NCBI GenBank assembly: GCA_002239065.1
Contig: MPNO01000021.1
Span: forward strand, 1-64,000
Source of the DNA: Defluviicoccus sp. bin129
Lineage (GTDB): Bacteria > Pseudomonadota > Alphaproteobacteria > MPNO01
Direction of reading: 5' to 3'
DNA: 64,000 nucleotides
Part shown: positions 9,243 to 17,722 of the stretch, piece after piece
Position numbering within the stretch: the stretch's first letter is position 1
Layout of the letters: every line of letters begins with the position of its first letter
Program-made: the position numbers and the translations under genes
The notes under the pieces: generated by a model
Told to the model about the DNA's origin: nothing
What the model saw: only the letters and a program-made list of their open reading frames with translations
Database searches by the model: none

Positions 9243-9488
9243 TCAAGCTGGACGCGACCCGAAAAGATACCGCTTGTAGTTCTCGGCCAGATCCTCGGGC
9301 CCCTCGGCGCAGCCCACGATATCGCTCGACAGCAGGTCGTCGATCTTCGCCCGCGATCGTTCCGTCTGCGTCCGGTGCAACAGGTCTATGCCGCGCTCGA
9401 CGATCTCGCCGGTACCGAGCCCGGTCGAGGCCTGGAGTTGCTTCAGCTTTTCGGCACGGTCGTCATCCAGCCGGGCACTGATTCGCAT
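9243..9488 (-). CDS. Ribbon-helix-helix antitoxin-like protein, orphan
   Basis: This 81-residue protein looks like a CopG/ParD-type antitoxin. The N-terminus (M-R-I-S-A-R-L-D-D-D-R-A-E-K-L) fits a DNA-binding beta strand plus helix, followed by a G-T-G-E-I-V-E-R-G turn-helix. The C-terminus contains G-C-A-E-G-P-E-D-L-A-E-N-Y, a motif type found in antitoxins paired with PIN-domain toxins. No toxin gene follows: the 240 bases downstream hold only a palindromic repeat before the next convergent gene. It lies 20 bases after the LLM oxygenase gene and could be read from that operon. A stand-alone regulator is the alternative reading. Confidence 0.7.
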   Translation of the reverse strand: MRISARLDDDRAEKLKQLQASTGLGTGEIVERGIDLLHRTQTERSRAKIDDLLSSDIVGCAEGPEDLAENYKRYLFGSRPA

Positions 9489-9508
9489 CCGAAGTCCCTC
9501 CGGGTAGC

Positions 9509-10645
9509 CTATCTGAGCCCCGCCTCGACCATCAGCGGGTAGGTGTCGACGGCGAACTCCTTCATCCCCTCCTCATACCGCGCCCAGGAGGTCAGCACGC
9601 CGTCGATGCCGGTGTCGGCGAGCTTGAGATAGGTGTCGACGATCTGCTCGCGCGTGCCGATCACCGGCCAGCCCGCCCAGCCGGCGATGAAATGCTCGCG
9701 CAGGAAGTCGAGCGCCTCGGGCGGCACGGTCTGGGCGTTGATGCCGAGCCCGGCGGTGAGGTTGGTCGCCGCCTCCCAGTCGCCGTGCCGGTGGACGTAG
9801 TAGTCGTAGAAGTCGCGCGCGTCCTTCTCGGTGTCGCCCTGGACGATATAGGTGTGGGTCCATACCGCGACCTCGCGGCCGTATTCCCTGCGCGCGAGAT
9901 CCTTGTAGGTGGCGATCTGCGCCTTGAGGTCGTCCATGTCGTGGTTGGAGACGACGATGAACGCGACGTCGCAGTACTTGGCGGCGAAGTGGCGCCCGCG
10001 CTCCGACCCGCCGGCGTTCATGAAGGGCGGGCGCGGCGACTGGATCGGCTTGGGCAGGAGCTGGCCGCCGCCGATGCGATAGAACTCGCCCTCGTAGTCG
10101 AACAGCTCGTGCTCGGTCCACAGCCGGCGGATGATCTCGACCCATTCGACCGCCATGTCGTAGCGCCGGTCGTGGTCCGGCACGTCGATGCCGAACAGCC
10201 GGAACTCGGACTCGTTCCAGCCCGTCACCACGTTGAGCACGAAGCGCCCGCCCGAGATGTGGTCGATCGTGGTGGCCTGCTTGGCCGCCATCACCGGGTG
10301 CACGGTCGGCACGTGCGAGGTCGCGAATATGGCCGAGCTGTCGTTGACCCCGGCGATCCCGGCGGCCCAGGAATAGCACTCGAACCCGGCGCCGTTGAAA
10401 TCGGTCGTCCCGCCGAAGCCGCGCCAGCGCCCGACCGGGACCAAGGCCTCGTACTCCATCGCATCGGCGAGCTCGGCGAGCGCCACCGTCGCCGGCCAGG
10501 TCGCCTCCAGCGTCCCCTCGATCGAGGAGATCGCGCAGCCCTGCTTCAGATTGGAGCAGAACGTGCCCATCTTCAGCCGGCGGTCGCCGAACAGCGGGTT
10601 GGTCTCCGGCGGATCGGCGAGCAGGCTGGGGACTTCGGGTGTCAC
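9509..10645 (-). CDS. LLM class flavin-dependent monooxygenase, RutA/SfnG-like
   Basis: This is a 378-residue bacterial-luciferase-family enzyme that would use reduced FMN and O2. The R-G-F-G-G-x-T-x-F motif (around residue 75), T-I-D-H-I-S-G-G-R-F and N-V-V-T-G-W are shared with the pyrimidine oxygenase RutA and sulfone monooxygenase SfnG groups. Length and fold are typical. It is the third gene of a minus-strand operon that begins with the extradiol-type dioxygenase gene, with a second LLM enzyme between. No flavin reductase gene is visible in the cluster, so FMNH2 must come from elsewhere. Substrate unknown. Confidence 0.88.
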   Translation of the reverse strand: MTPEVPSLLADPPETNPLFGDRRLKMGTFCSNLKQGCAISSIEGTLEATWPATVALAELADAMEYEALVPVGRWRGFGGTTDFNGAGFECYSWAAGIAGVNDSSAIFATSHVPTVHPVMAAKQATTIDHISGGRFVLNVVTGWNESEFRLFGIDVPDHDRRYDMAVEWVEIIRRLWTEHELFDYEGEFYRIGGGQLLPKPIQSPRPPFMNAGGSERGRHFAAKYCDVAFIVVSNHDMDDLKAQIATYKDLARREYGREVAVWTHTYIVQGDTEKDARDFYDYYVHRHGDWEAATNLTAGLGINAQTVPPEALDFLREHFIAGWAGWPVIGTREQIVDTYLKLADTGIDGVLTSWARYEEGMKEFAVDTYPLMVEAGLR

Positions 10646-10660
10646 GGCGTGCCCTCCCGC

Positions 10661-11770
10661 CTACTCGGCGGCCTCGTCGACGCCGCCGATGGCCTCGTTG
10701 AGCCTGGGCATGACCTCGTTGGCCATCAGCTCCATCGAGCGCCGCGACAGCGCCTTGTCGACCCAGTCGTGCCCGGCATAGACCAGCGTGCCGAACGCGC
10801 CGACATGGTCGCGGAAGGCGAGCAGCCGGTCGACCACGCTGTCCACCGTGCCGGCGATGACCAGCCGGTCGGTCACATAGTCCAGCGTCACCGCATCGTC
10901 CGGCATCGACTGGTCGTGCTTGAACAGGTTCGACCGCCCGGCGCTGATCAGCTTCTGCATCAGCTGCCTGTAGTAGAAGCGGTAGGGGCTGTTCGCGCTC
11001 TCCAGCGCGTATTCGCGCGCCGTCCTCTCGTCGTCGGCGACAAAGATGCTCTTCGCGACCCGCCAGTCGGCGGGATCGGCGACGCGCCCCACCCGCTCGC
11101 ACCCCTCGACATATTTGGGCCAGTGGGTCCTGACCCATTCGGGCATCAGGAAGTTGGCCGAGATCGAGGTCCAGCCGCGCGCCGCCGCCTCGGTCAGCCC
11201 CTTGGAATAGGGCGCCACCACGGTGACCACGATCGGCGGGTGCGGCTTCTGGTAGGGGCCGACGATCACCCCCTGGCCGATCTCCTCGATCAGCGATTCT
11301 TCGGTGGTGATGGTCCAGTACTTGCCCTTGAGCCGGTAGGGCGGGTCGGTCGACCAGATCGCCAGCACGTGGTCGATCGATTCGACGAACATCTCGTTGC
11401 GGTCCTGGTGCAGGATGCCGAGCGCCTCGGCGTCCGACTTGAGCGCGCCGGGGCTGATCCCGAACAGGAACCGGCCCTCCAGGATGTTGTCGATCATCGC
11501 CACCTGGCCGGCGATGATCGCCGGGTGGTTGAGCGACATGTTCACCGTACCGCTGCCGAGCACGATGCTCTTCGTGTCGTGCGCCAGGCTGGCGATGAAC
11601 ATCAGACACGAGGTGACGGTCTCGGCCCGGTCGGTGACGTGCTCGCCAATGAACGCCTCGGCGAAGCCGAGCCGGTCGGCGAGCAGGATCGCCTCGCGGT
11701 CCTCCTTCAGCGTCTCCGCGTAGTTCCGCGACGGCGGATGCAGCGGCATGGTGAAATAGCTGAGCTTCAT
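10661..11770 (-). CDS. LLM class flavin-dependent monooxygenase
   Basis: This is a 369-residue luciferase-like monooxygenase starting M-K-L-S-Y-F-T-M-P-L-H-P-P, a beginning typical of limonene- and alkanal-monooxygenase-like members. G-E-H-V-T-D and D-N-I-L-E-G-R-F-L-F-G-I-S-P-G mark the flavin-binding core. It is 30 bases downstream of the extradiol dioxygenase gene and 15 bases upstream of the second LLM gene. The two LLM enzymes are only distantly related to each other, so they probably catalyse successive or alternative oxygenations rather than forming a recent duplication. Confidence 0.88.
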   Translation of the reverse strand: MKLSYFTMPLHPPSRNYAETLKEDREAILLADRLGFAEAFIGEHVTDRAETVTSCLMFIASLAHDTKSIVLGSGTVNMSLNHPAIIAGQVAMIDNILEGRFLFGISPGALKSDAEALGILHQDRNEMFVESIDHVLAIWSTDPPYRLKGKYWTITTEESLIEEIGQGVIVGPYQKPHPPIVVTVVAPYSKGLTEAAARGWTSISANFLMPEWVRTHWPKYVEGCERVGRVADPADWRVAKSIFVADDERTAREYALESANSPYRFYYRQLMQKLISAGRSNLFKHDQSMPDDAVTLDYVTDRLVIAGTVDSVVDRLLAFRDHVGAFGTLVYAGHDWVDKALSRRSMELMANEVMPRLNEAIGGVDEAAE

Positions 11771-11800
11771 CCGCTCTCCTCTACGCGCGACCGGCGGCCG

Positions 11801-12742
11801 TTACTCGCTGGCGTGGGCGACGAACTTTTCCGGGATCGGCTCGCCCCATTGCGAATCGAGCCCGTCCTCGAACGAGATCAGGTTGGCCGGCGTGTCGCTG
11901 TTGAGCCGGTCGGAATCGGTCCAGTGCTCGTGCACCCGGCCCCAGGGATCCGCCCAGTAGTCGTAGACCTGGCTCCCCAGGACATGGCGGCCGAGACCCC
12001 AGAAATGCTCGTACTTGTCGAGGCGCCGCATGTGCTCGTGCCCCATGATCACGTCGTCGATGTCCTGCACCTCGAAGGCCATGTGGTTGAGCCCGGCCTT
12101 GGGCCCGTCGATATAGAGGAACACGTGGTGGTCGACATATTCCTCGCCCTTGTCGACCCGGTTGAAGGACAGGATGATGTTGTCCTCCTCGCCGGCATAG
12201 ACGTCGTCCGAGCACACCAGCCCGAGGGTCTCGCGCACCCAGGCGATCGATTTCTTGAGGTCGGGCGTCATCATCACCGCGTGGCCGATGCGCTTGACAT
12301 GCGAAGGCCCGCGGTCGATGCGCGTCAGCTCGCCCCTCCGCGCGAGGCGCTCCGGCCCCATGTTGAGCGCGAAGCGGGAGACGTCGAGCGGCTCCAGCAT
12401 CTCGATGCCGTGCACGATCTCGATGGTGTAGCCGTTGGGCTCGGCGAGCCGCACCCGCCGGCCGCCGCCCGGCTCGTCCATCGCCTCGATCGGCGAGGCG
12501 CCGTCGATCCTGGCGGCCTTCTCGAGCTCCTCCTCGCTGTCGACGCTGAAGGCGAGCGCGACGAAGCCCGGATCGCCGAGCTCGGTGACGTGGATGTGAT
12601 GCTCCGGATCGGTGCCCCGCATGTAGAGCGCCGTCCTGGTCCGCTCGGCCCGCACCATGCCGAAATTGGTCAGGAATTCCTCCTGCCTGTCGAGGTCCGG
12701 CGAACGGATCCGGCCGTAGGCGACATCGCTCACCTTGATCAT
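11801..12742 (-). CDS. Extradiol-type (VOC) dioxygenase
   Basis: This 313-residue protein has two vicinal-oxygen-chelate modules, the layout of type I extradiol ring-cleavage dioxygenases (2,3-dihydroxybiphenyl 1,2-dioxygenase group). In the C-terminal module the likely Fe(II) ligands are all present: His in R-I-G-H-A-V-M, His in L-N-H-M-A-F-E-V and Glu in V-H-E-H-W-T-D. Cleavage of a catechol or a related oxygenated ring is therefore plausible. It is the first gene of the minus-strand operon with the two LLM oxygenases, and it is divergent from the SDR gene of the facing operon. The precise ring substrate is not identifiable. Confidence 0.85.
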   Translation of the reverse strand: MIKVSDVAYGRIRSPDLDRQEEFLTNFGMVRAERTRTALYMRGTDPEHHIHVTELGDPGFVALAFSVDSEEELEKAARIDGASPIEAMDEPGGGRRVRLAEPNGYTIEIVHGIEMLEPLDVSRFALNMGPERLARRGELTRIDRGPSHVKRIGHAVMMTPDLKKSIAWVRETLGLVCSDDVYAGEEDNIILSFNRVDKGEEYVDHHVFLYIDGPKAGLNHMAFEVQDIDDVIMGHEHMRRLDKYEHFWGLGRHVLGSQVYDYWADPWGRVHEHWTDSDRLNSDTPANLISFEDGLDSQWGEPIPEKFVAHASE

Positions 12743-12895
12743 CGCTGCTCTCCCATCTTCGATTTCGGCGATATTAGGTGCACCCGCGCGATACCGAAAG
12801 CTCTATCGGACGGGGGTCCGGTCGGCGGCACGGCCCTGTTGCCTTCCCCCCGCCGGATGTATGGAATGCCCCGCGACCACGACAGGGAGGACGAC

Positions 12896-13681
12896 ATGGA
12901 TCTCGGTCTCAAGGGACGGAAGGCGGCGATCTCGGGCGCCAGCGACGGGCTGGGCTACGCCGCGGCGCTGGCGCTCGCCGACGAGGGCTGCGACGTCGCG
13001 ATCTCGGCGCGCGGCCAGGAGCAGCTCGACAAGGCGGCGGCGGCGATCGGGGCCAGGGGGGTCAGGGCCGTCGGGATCGCCTGCGACATGTCGAGCGAGC
13101 AAGGCTGCGCGGCGTTCGTGAACCAGGCCGCGGACCGGCTCGGCGGGATCGACATCCTGATCAACTGCGTCGGCGGCATGACGCCCGGCAATCTGGACTC
13201 GCTGACCGCCGACAACTGGGACGAGATCGTCAACCGCAACCTGATGGCCTACGTCCACACCACCAAGGCGGCGGTGCCGCATCTGGAGAAGTCGGACGCG
13301 GCGCGGGTGCTCAACGTCTCGGGCATCTCCGGCAAGCAGCTGATGCCGGGCTCGTTCTCCACCGCGATCCCCAACGCGGGCATCAACGCGTTCACCAAGC
13401 TGATGGCGGGCGAGCTGGCGGCAAGGGGGATCCTGGTCAACAATCTCTGCCCGGGCATCGTCGACACGCCGCGCTGGACGCCGCGCCGCGAGGCGATGGC
13501 GAAGGTGCGCGGCGTCACCGCGGGCGAGGTCGAGCAGCAATTCGCGGCCAACGCCATGCTCGGCCGCTGGGGAAAGCCGGAGGAGATCGGCGACGTCGCC
13601 GCCTTCATGGTCTCGCCCCGGAACAGCTACATGACCGGATCGACGGTTGAAGTCTGCGGCGGCTGGGGCAAGTATTTCTGA
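12896..13681 (+). CDS. SDR-family protein lacking the catalytic Tyr-Lys pair
   Basis: This 261-residue protein is a classical-size short-chain dehydrogenase with the cofactor motif S-G-A-S-D-G-L-G near residue 13-20 and the C-terminal G-S-T-V-E-V-C-G-G-W. The expected Y-x-x-x-K active-site motif is missing: after the conserved Ser region (N-V-S-G-I-S-G, about 140-146) the chain reads G-S-F-S-T-A-I-P-N-A-G, with Phe154 roughly where Tyr should be and no Lys four residues on. N-N-A-G is replaced by N-C-V-G-G. It resembles the divergent BKR-like SDR subgroup. It heads a plus-strand operon with the VOC, CocE and GST genes. The start ATG is preceded by AGGGAGG. Confidence 0.85.
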   Translation: MDLGLKGRKAAISGASDGLGYAAALALADEGCDVAISARGQEQLDKAAAAIGARGVRAVGIACDMSSEQGCAAFVNQAADRLGGIDILINCVGGMTPGNLDSLTADNWDEIVNRNLMAYVHTTKAAVPHLEKSDAARVLNVSGISGKQLMPGSFSTAIPNAGINAFTKLMAGELAARGILVNNLCPGIVDTPRWTPRREAMAKVRGVTAGEVEQQFAANAMLGRWGKPEEIGDVAAFMVSPRNSYMTGSTVEVCGGWGKYF

Positions 13682-13704
13682 GACGACGAACCAAGGAGGA
13701 GACG

Positions 13705-14220
13705 ATGGCGGAACAGGCTGAACTCCCCGCGGTCGAGACCGCGGCCGAACCCGCGCTCAGGCTCAACTTCCTGTCGCACGGCACGCTGGAATCGAAGAAC
13801 CTCGATCGGGCGCGCGAATTCTACACCGAGTTCCTCGGGCTCCAGGTCGTGCGCACCAGCCCGATCTCGCTCTTGATCCGGCTCGGCGGGCCCAACACCA
13901 TCGCGGTGGTGGAGCAGAAGAACCGCACCGAAGAGATGCCGATGCTCAACCACAACGGGCTCGACGTCGAGACCCAAAGCGAGGTCGATGCGGCGCACGA
14001 GACCGTGGTCGCCGAGGCGGAGAAATGGGGGCTGCACCGGATCTCCCGGCCCAAGCTGCAGCACGGCACCTACAGCTTCTTCTTCTGGGACATGGACAAT
14101 AATTGCTGGGAGATCCTGACCAACCCGCAGGGCGGCTATAGCTGGCTGTTCCAGAAGGGCGACCTCGCCGGCAAGGGGCATCTCGACCGCAACTTCGAAC
14201 GCCCCGGCATGCGCGATTGA
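13705..14220 (+). CDS. VOC family protein (single-module dioxygenase/lyase-like)
   Basis: This is a 171-residue protein with one vicinal-oxygen-chelate module. H-G-T-L-E-S-K-N-L-D-R-A-R-E-F-Y gives the first metal-ligand region, L-N-H-N-G-L-D-V a second His, and N-N-C-W-E-I-L the terminal Glu. A 20-residue acidic, Ala-rich leader precedes the domain. Glyoxalase, dioxygenase or isomerase activity is possible. It is 23 bases downstream of the atypical SDR gene and follows AAGGAGGAGACG, a strong ribosome site, in the same operon. Confidence 0.82.
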   Translation: MAEQAELPAVETAAEPALRLNFLSHGTLESKNLDRAREFYTEFLGLQVVRTSPISLLIRLGGPNTIAVVEQKNRTEEMPMLNHNGLDVETQSEVDAAHETVVAEAEKWGLHRISRPKLQHGTYSFFFWDMDNNCWEILTNPQGGYSWLFQKGDLAGKGHLDRNFERPGMRD

Positions 14221-14257
14221 CCGCTCGGGGCGTCGCCAACACCGCAAGGGACTGGTC

Positions 14258-15958
14258 ATGGCCGCAGACTCGCGCGACGGCGCGAAACGGTACTCCATGC
14301 GCGTCGATTCGGGCGTCTTCGCGACGATGCGCGACCGCACGCGGATCGCGCTTCGCATCTACCGCCCGGAGGAAGACGGCGAATACCCGGCGCTGTTCGC
14401 CGCCTCGCCCTACATGTACGCGACCGACGACATCCCGCATTCGCGGCTCTTCCTGTGGCGCGAGGTGGGTCCGGTCCAGTGGTACGTGGAGCAGCACGGC
14501 TACGCCTATGTCCACGCCGACGTGCGCGGGTCGGGCGATTCGGAAGGCGTCTACAACTTCCTCGACGTGGAGGAGCAGCAGGACTACTACGAGCTGATCG
14601 AGTGGATCGCGCGCCAGGGCTGGTGCGACGGCAATGTGGGCGGCATCGGCCAGTCCTACTACGCCTGGTCGCAGTGGTTCATGGGCATCGTCAACCCGCC
14701 GAGCCTCAAATGCATCGCGCCCTATGACGGCGCTGTCGACCCCTATCGGGGGACCGCCTATCACGGCGGCATCTACTGCGATTTCATGGCCTGGTGGTAC
14801 AACCTCGTGCGGGTCAACAACCTGCACCGCGCCGCCAGCGACCCGTCCGGCACCGAAATGCCGCTCGACATCGCCTGGGAGTTCCAGCGCCGCCAGACCT
14901 ATGACGACTGGTGGCGCGAACGCACGCCCTGGGAGCGGCTGGACGAGATCGAGGTGCCGGTGCTGTCGATCGGCCACTGGGGCAAGATGGGGCTCCATCT
15001 GCGCGGCAACATTCTGGGCTACGAGGAGCTGCGCGCGCCCAGGCGGCTGGTCGTCACCGGCGCCCGCGACGTGTTCGAGGCGCACGATTATTTCGACCAG
15101 GTTGAGTACCACGAGGCCGAGCTGCTGCCGTTCTACGACCGCTACCTGAAAGGCGAGGAGAACGGCTACGAGGAGCGGGCGCCGGTCAAGCTCTTCGTCC
15201 GCGGCGCCGAGGCTTACCGGGAAGAGCGGGAATGGCCTCTCCCCCGCGCGGAGATGACGCCGTTCCACCTCGCCGCCGGGCCGTCGGGGAGCCTGACCTC
15301 GCTCAACGACGGCCGGCTCGCCGCCGAGGCGCCGGCGGCCGATGGCGGGGAGACGAGCTACACCTATCCCGACCACGGCTGGAAGCTCGGCGTCGTCGCG
15401 ATGGGCCCGCGGGGTCCCGACCCGATCCGCCGCGTGCTCACCTTCGTCACCGACCCGATGGAGGAGGATTTCGAGGTCACCGGACCGGTGATCCTCGAGC
15501 TCTACGCCTCCTCGACCGCGACCGATACCGACTTCGTGGTCAGGATCGCCGACCAGCACCCGCAATCCGACGAGGACCGGGGGGCGGGCCTCCAGCCGGT
15601 GTCGGTCAACATGTCGAAAGGCTGGCTCAGGGCATCCCACCGCGAGAAGGACGAGGCGCGGAGCGCGCCGCACCGGCCGATCTACACCCACGCCGACCCG
15701 CAGCCGATCGAGCCCGGAAGGGTCTACCGCTACGAGATCGAGGTGATGCCGTTCTCCAACGTCTTCCGCCGGGGCCACCGCATCCGGCTGGAGATCGTCA
15801 ACGGCGATTCGCCGCTGACCGACTCGATCTTCACCCACCAGTATCTCTGGTACAAGGTCGGCACCGACACCTTCCACCACGACGCCGAGCGCCCCTCGCG
15901 GCTGTGGCTGCCGGTGGTGCCGGCGGAGGGTCAGGCGGAGGAGGTCCGGGCGCCATGA
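14258..15958 (+). CDS. CocE/NonD family serine hydrolase
   Basis: This 566-residue enzyme belongs to peptidase family S15-like esterases such as cocaine esterase. The alpha/beta-hydrolase core has the nucleophile motif G-x-G-Q-S-Y-Y-A around residue 131 and D-V-R-G-S-G-D-S-E-G, typical of the family. The C-terminal third is the jelly-roll domain (G-P-V-I-L-E-L-Y-A-S-S and following). It hydrolyses esters or amides of a small substrate, probably in the cytoplasm since no signal peptide is seen. It ends in an ATGA overlap with the GST gene. As the only large hydrolase of the cluster it may release the alcohol or acid that the oxygenases attack. Confidence 0.9.
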   Translation: MAADSRDGAKRYSMRVDSGVFATMRDRTRIALRIYRPEEDGEYPALFAASPYMYATDDIPHSRLFLWREVGPVQWYVEQHGYAYVHADVRGSGDSEGVYNFLDVEEQQDYYELIEWIARQGWCDGNVGGIGQSYYAWSQWFMGIVNPPSLKCIAPYDGAVDPYRGTAYHGGIYCDFMAWWYNLVRVNNLHRAASDPSGTEMPLDIAWEFQRRQTYDDWWRERTPWERLDEIEVPVLSIGHWGKMGLHLRGNILGYEELRAPRRLVVTGARDVFEAHDYFDQVEYHEAELLPFYDRYLKGEENGYEERAPVKLFVRGAEAYREEREWPLPRAEMTPFHLAAGPSGSLTSLNDGRLAAEAPAADGGETSYTYPDHGWKLGVVAMGPRGPDPIRRVLTFVTDPMEEDFEVTGPVILELYASSTATDTDFVVRIADQHPQSDEDRGAGLQPVSVNMSKGWLRASHREKDEARSAPHRPIYTHADPQPIEPGRVYRYEIEVMPFSNVFRRGHRIRLEIVNGDSPLTDSIFTHQYLWYKVGTDTFHHDAERPSRLWLPVVPAEGQAEEVRAP

Positions 15959-16743
15959 TCACGCTCTACCACAACAACATGTCGACCTGCGCGCAGAAGG
16001 TCCGCTACGTCCTGGCCGAGAAGGAGCTCGAATGGGAAAGCGTCGAGCTCAACCTGAGGAAGGGCGACCAGCACGCGGAGCATTACCTGAAGCTGAACCC
16101 CGCCGGCGTCGTGCCAACCCTGGTCAACGGCGATGCGGTGATCGTCGAATCCGGCGTCATCTGCGAGTATCTGGAAGACCTGTTCCCGACCCCGCGGCTG
16201 AGGCCGGACACGGCCGACCGGATCGCCGGGATGAGGCTGTGGATCAAGTACATCGACGAAATCATCCATGCCCAGGCCGGGGTCATCAGCACGGCGATCG
16301 CGTTCCGGTTCCAGCACTTGGCGAACGGAGAGGACGCGGTCAGGGCGCGGATCGAAGCGGTCCCGAGCGAAGCGAAGAGGGCGAGGATGCGTTCGCTGAT
16401 CTTCGAGGGCGTCGAGTCGGCGCTGTTCCCCGGCGGCGTCCGGGCGTTCGCGGAAATGCTCCGCCGCATGGAGGCTGCGCTTGAAAGGACCGCCTTCCTG
16501 GCGGCGGAAAGCCGGACGATCGCCGACGCGGTATGCCTGCCCTATGTCGTGCGGCTGGAGCATCTGCAGCTGGCGTGGCTGTGGGACGACCTTCCCCGGG
16601 TCGCGGGCTGGTACGGACGCTTGCGGGAAACGCCGTCCTTCGCCACGGCCTTCAGGGACTGGGAAGATGCGGGCTATCTCAGCCTGATGGAGGCCAGGGG
16701 GGCGGAGTACCGGTCCAGGGTGGAGGACGCGCTGGCCGGATAG
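15955..16743 (+). CDS. Glutathione S-transferase family protein
   Basis: This 262-residue GST-like protein has a thioredoxin-like N-domain (M-I-T-L-Y-H-N-N-M-S-T-C-A-Q-K-V-R, with Ser10/Cys12 as the likely glutathione-activating residues) and the conserved cis-Pro/Glu-Ser element V-V-P-T-L-V-N-G...V-E-S. The C-terminal helical domain is longer than in classical GSTs. Starts at ATG inside the ATGA overlap with the CocE gene. Roles compatible with the cluster are conjugation, dehalogenation, ether cleavage or isomerisation of a ring-cleavage product. Confidence 0.85.
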   Translation: MITLYHNNMSTCAQKVRYVLAEKELEWESVELNLRKGDQHAEHYLKLNPAGVVPTLVNGDAVIVESGVICEYLEDLFPTPRLRPDTADRIAGMRLWIKYIDEIIHAQAGVISTAIAFRFQHLANGEDAVRARIEAVPSEAKRARMRSLIFEGVESALFPGGVRAFAEMLRRMEAALERTAFLAAESRTIADAVCLPYVVRLEHLQLAWLWDDLPRVAGWYGRLRETPSFATAFRDWEDAGYLSLMEARGAEYRSRVEDALAG

Positions 16744-16746
16744 GCC

Positions 16747-17592
16747 CTACCCTGCCCCCGCCCGCCACACCACGGGGAACAGGTCGTCGTCGTCGGGCAG
16801 GACGCCGACCTCGAGATCCGCCTCCGCGGCGCCGGGGATGTTGAATTGGGTGCGGGGGCCGTGCCAGGTGATGTCGCCGCCGAAGAACCGGCACGACAGC
16901 GCCACTCTGCGGACCGCATCCGACGGGTTGCCGCCCGCCCCGTGCACCGCCAGCGGGTGGTGGACGATGCAATCGCCCGCCTCCATGCCCCAGGAGAGGA
17001 AGCGGTAGGCGGGGTTGTCGAACTCCTTGTGGAACATCGGGCAGTCGGGAAACGCGTCGGCCTCGGCGAGCGCGAAGCCGTCGCGCGGCACCGCGGGGAC
17101 CGGGCGGTACATCCCGTCCCATCCGTGCGAGCCCGCGACATAGACCAGCCCGCTGGTCTCCCGCGTCACCGGCGTCAGCGCGAGCCACACCGAGGCCACG
17201 TGGTTTCCCGCCAGCGGCCAGAACGGCAGGTCGTGGTGCCACGCCGTCGGCATCCGGGTGCCCGGCTCCTTGACGAAGAGCTGGTCGTAGAAGAACCGCA
17301 CCTCGTCGAGCCCCATCAGCCGCGCCGCGATCTCCCGCGCGGGCGAATGCCTGACGAAATCCATGAACGCGGGATTGCCGCGCGCCATGTGCGAATTGGC
17401 GATGACCTTGCCGGGTTCGTCGTCGCCCGAGGCCAGCACGGTGCCGGCGGGGTTCTTCAGGTTGGCGTCGATGACGGCCCGCATGCGGTCGATCCAGCCC
17501 CGGTCGAACTGGCCGCGAATGCAGACCGCGCCGTCCTCGGCATAGGCGCGGATCTCGTCCCCGGCGATCGGCCTCAGCAATTCCCGGTTCAT
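16747..17592 (-). CDS. Phytanoyl-CoA dioxygenase (PhyH) family protein
   Basis: This is a 281-residue Fe(II)/2-oxoglutarate oxygenase. The H-x-D half of the iron triad is at His119/Asp121 (W-H-H-D-L-P-F-W), the distal His lies in V-H-H-P-L-A-V-H-G-A, and the 2-oxoglutarate-binding Arg follows in R-R-V-A-L-S. The ATG at 17592 gives the usual family length; a GTG/TTG extension upstream is not supported. It converges on the GST gene with three bases between stops, and it is divergent from the nsrR-type gene. It could hydroxylate a substrate of the catabolic cluster, but this is inferred only from position. Confidence 0.87.
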   Translation of the reverse strand: MNRELLRPIAGDEIRAYAEDGAVCIRGQFDRGWIDRMRAVIDANLKNPAGTVLASGDDEPGKVIANSHMARGNPAFMDFVRHSPAREIAARLMGLDEVRFFYDQLFVKEPGTRMPTAWHHDLPFWPLAGNHVASVWLALTPVTRETSGLVYVAGSHGWDGMYRPVPAVPRDGFALAEADAFPDCPMFHKEFDNPAYRFLSWGMEAGDCIVHHPLAVHGAGGNPSDAVRRVALSCRFFGGDITWHGPRTQFNIPGAAEADLEVGVLPDDDDLFPVVWRAGAG

Positions 17593-17722
17593 CGCGCTCC
17601 CCCCGCAGCCCCGATCTGCCCCGACGGGGCGCAGCATATCATCCGCGGGGTGGCAAAACGGGCCGAACCGCTATATGTCTTTTCGATCCGCGGAGAGCGC
17701 GGCAAGCGAAGAGGCCGGCGAC

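Noticed and set aside
9055-9279. A short plus-strand frame that might be the missing toxin of the RHH antitoxin
   Set aside because: It is on the opposite strand, lacks PIN or RelE features and is partly antisense to the antitoxin gene.
9692-12895. A very long plus-strand frame opposite the two LLM genes and the dioxygenase gene
   Set aside because: Only its last 261 codons (the SDR) are a real protein; the rest is antisense to three well-supported genes.
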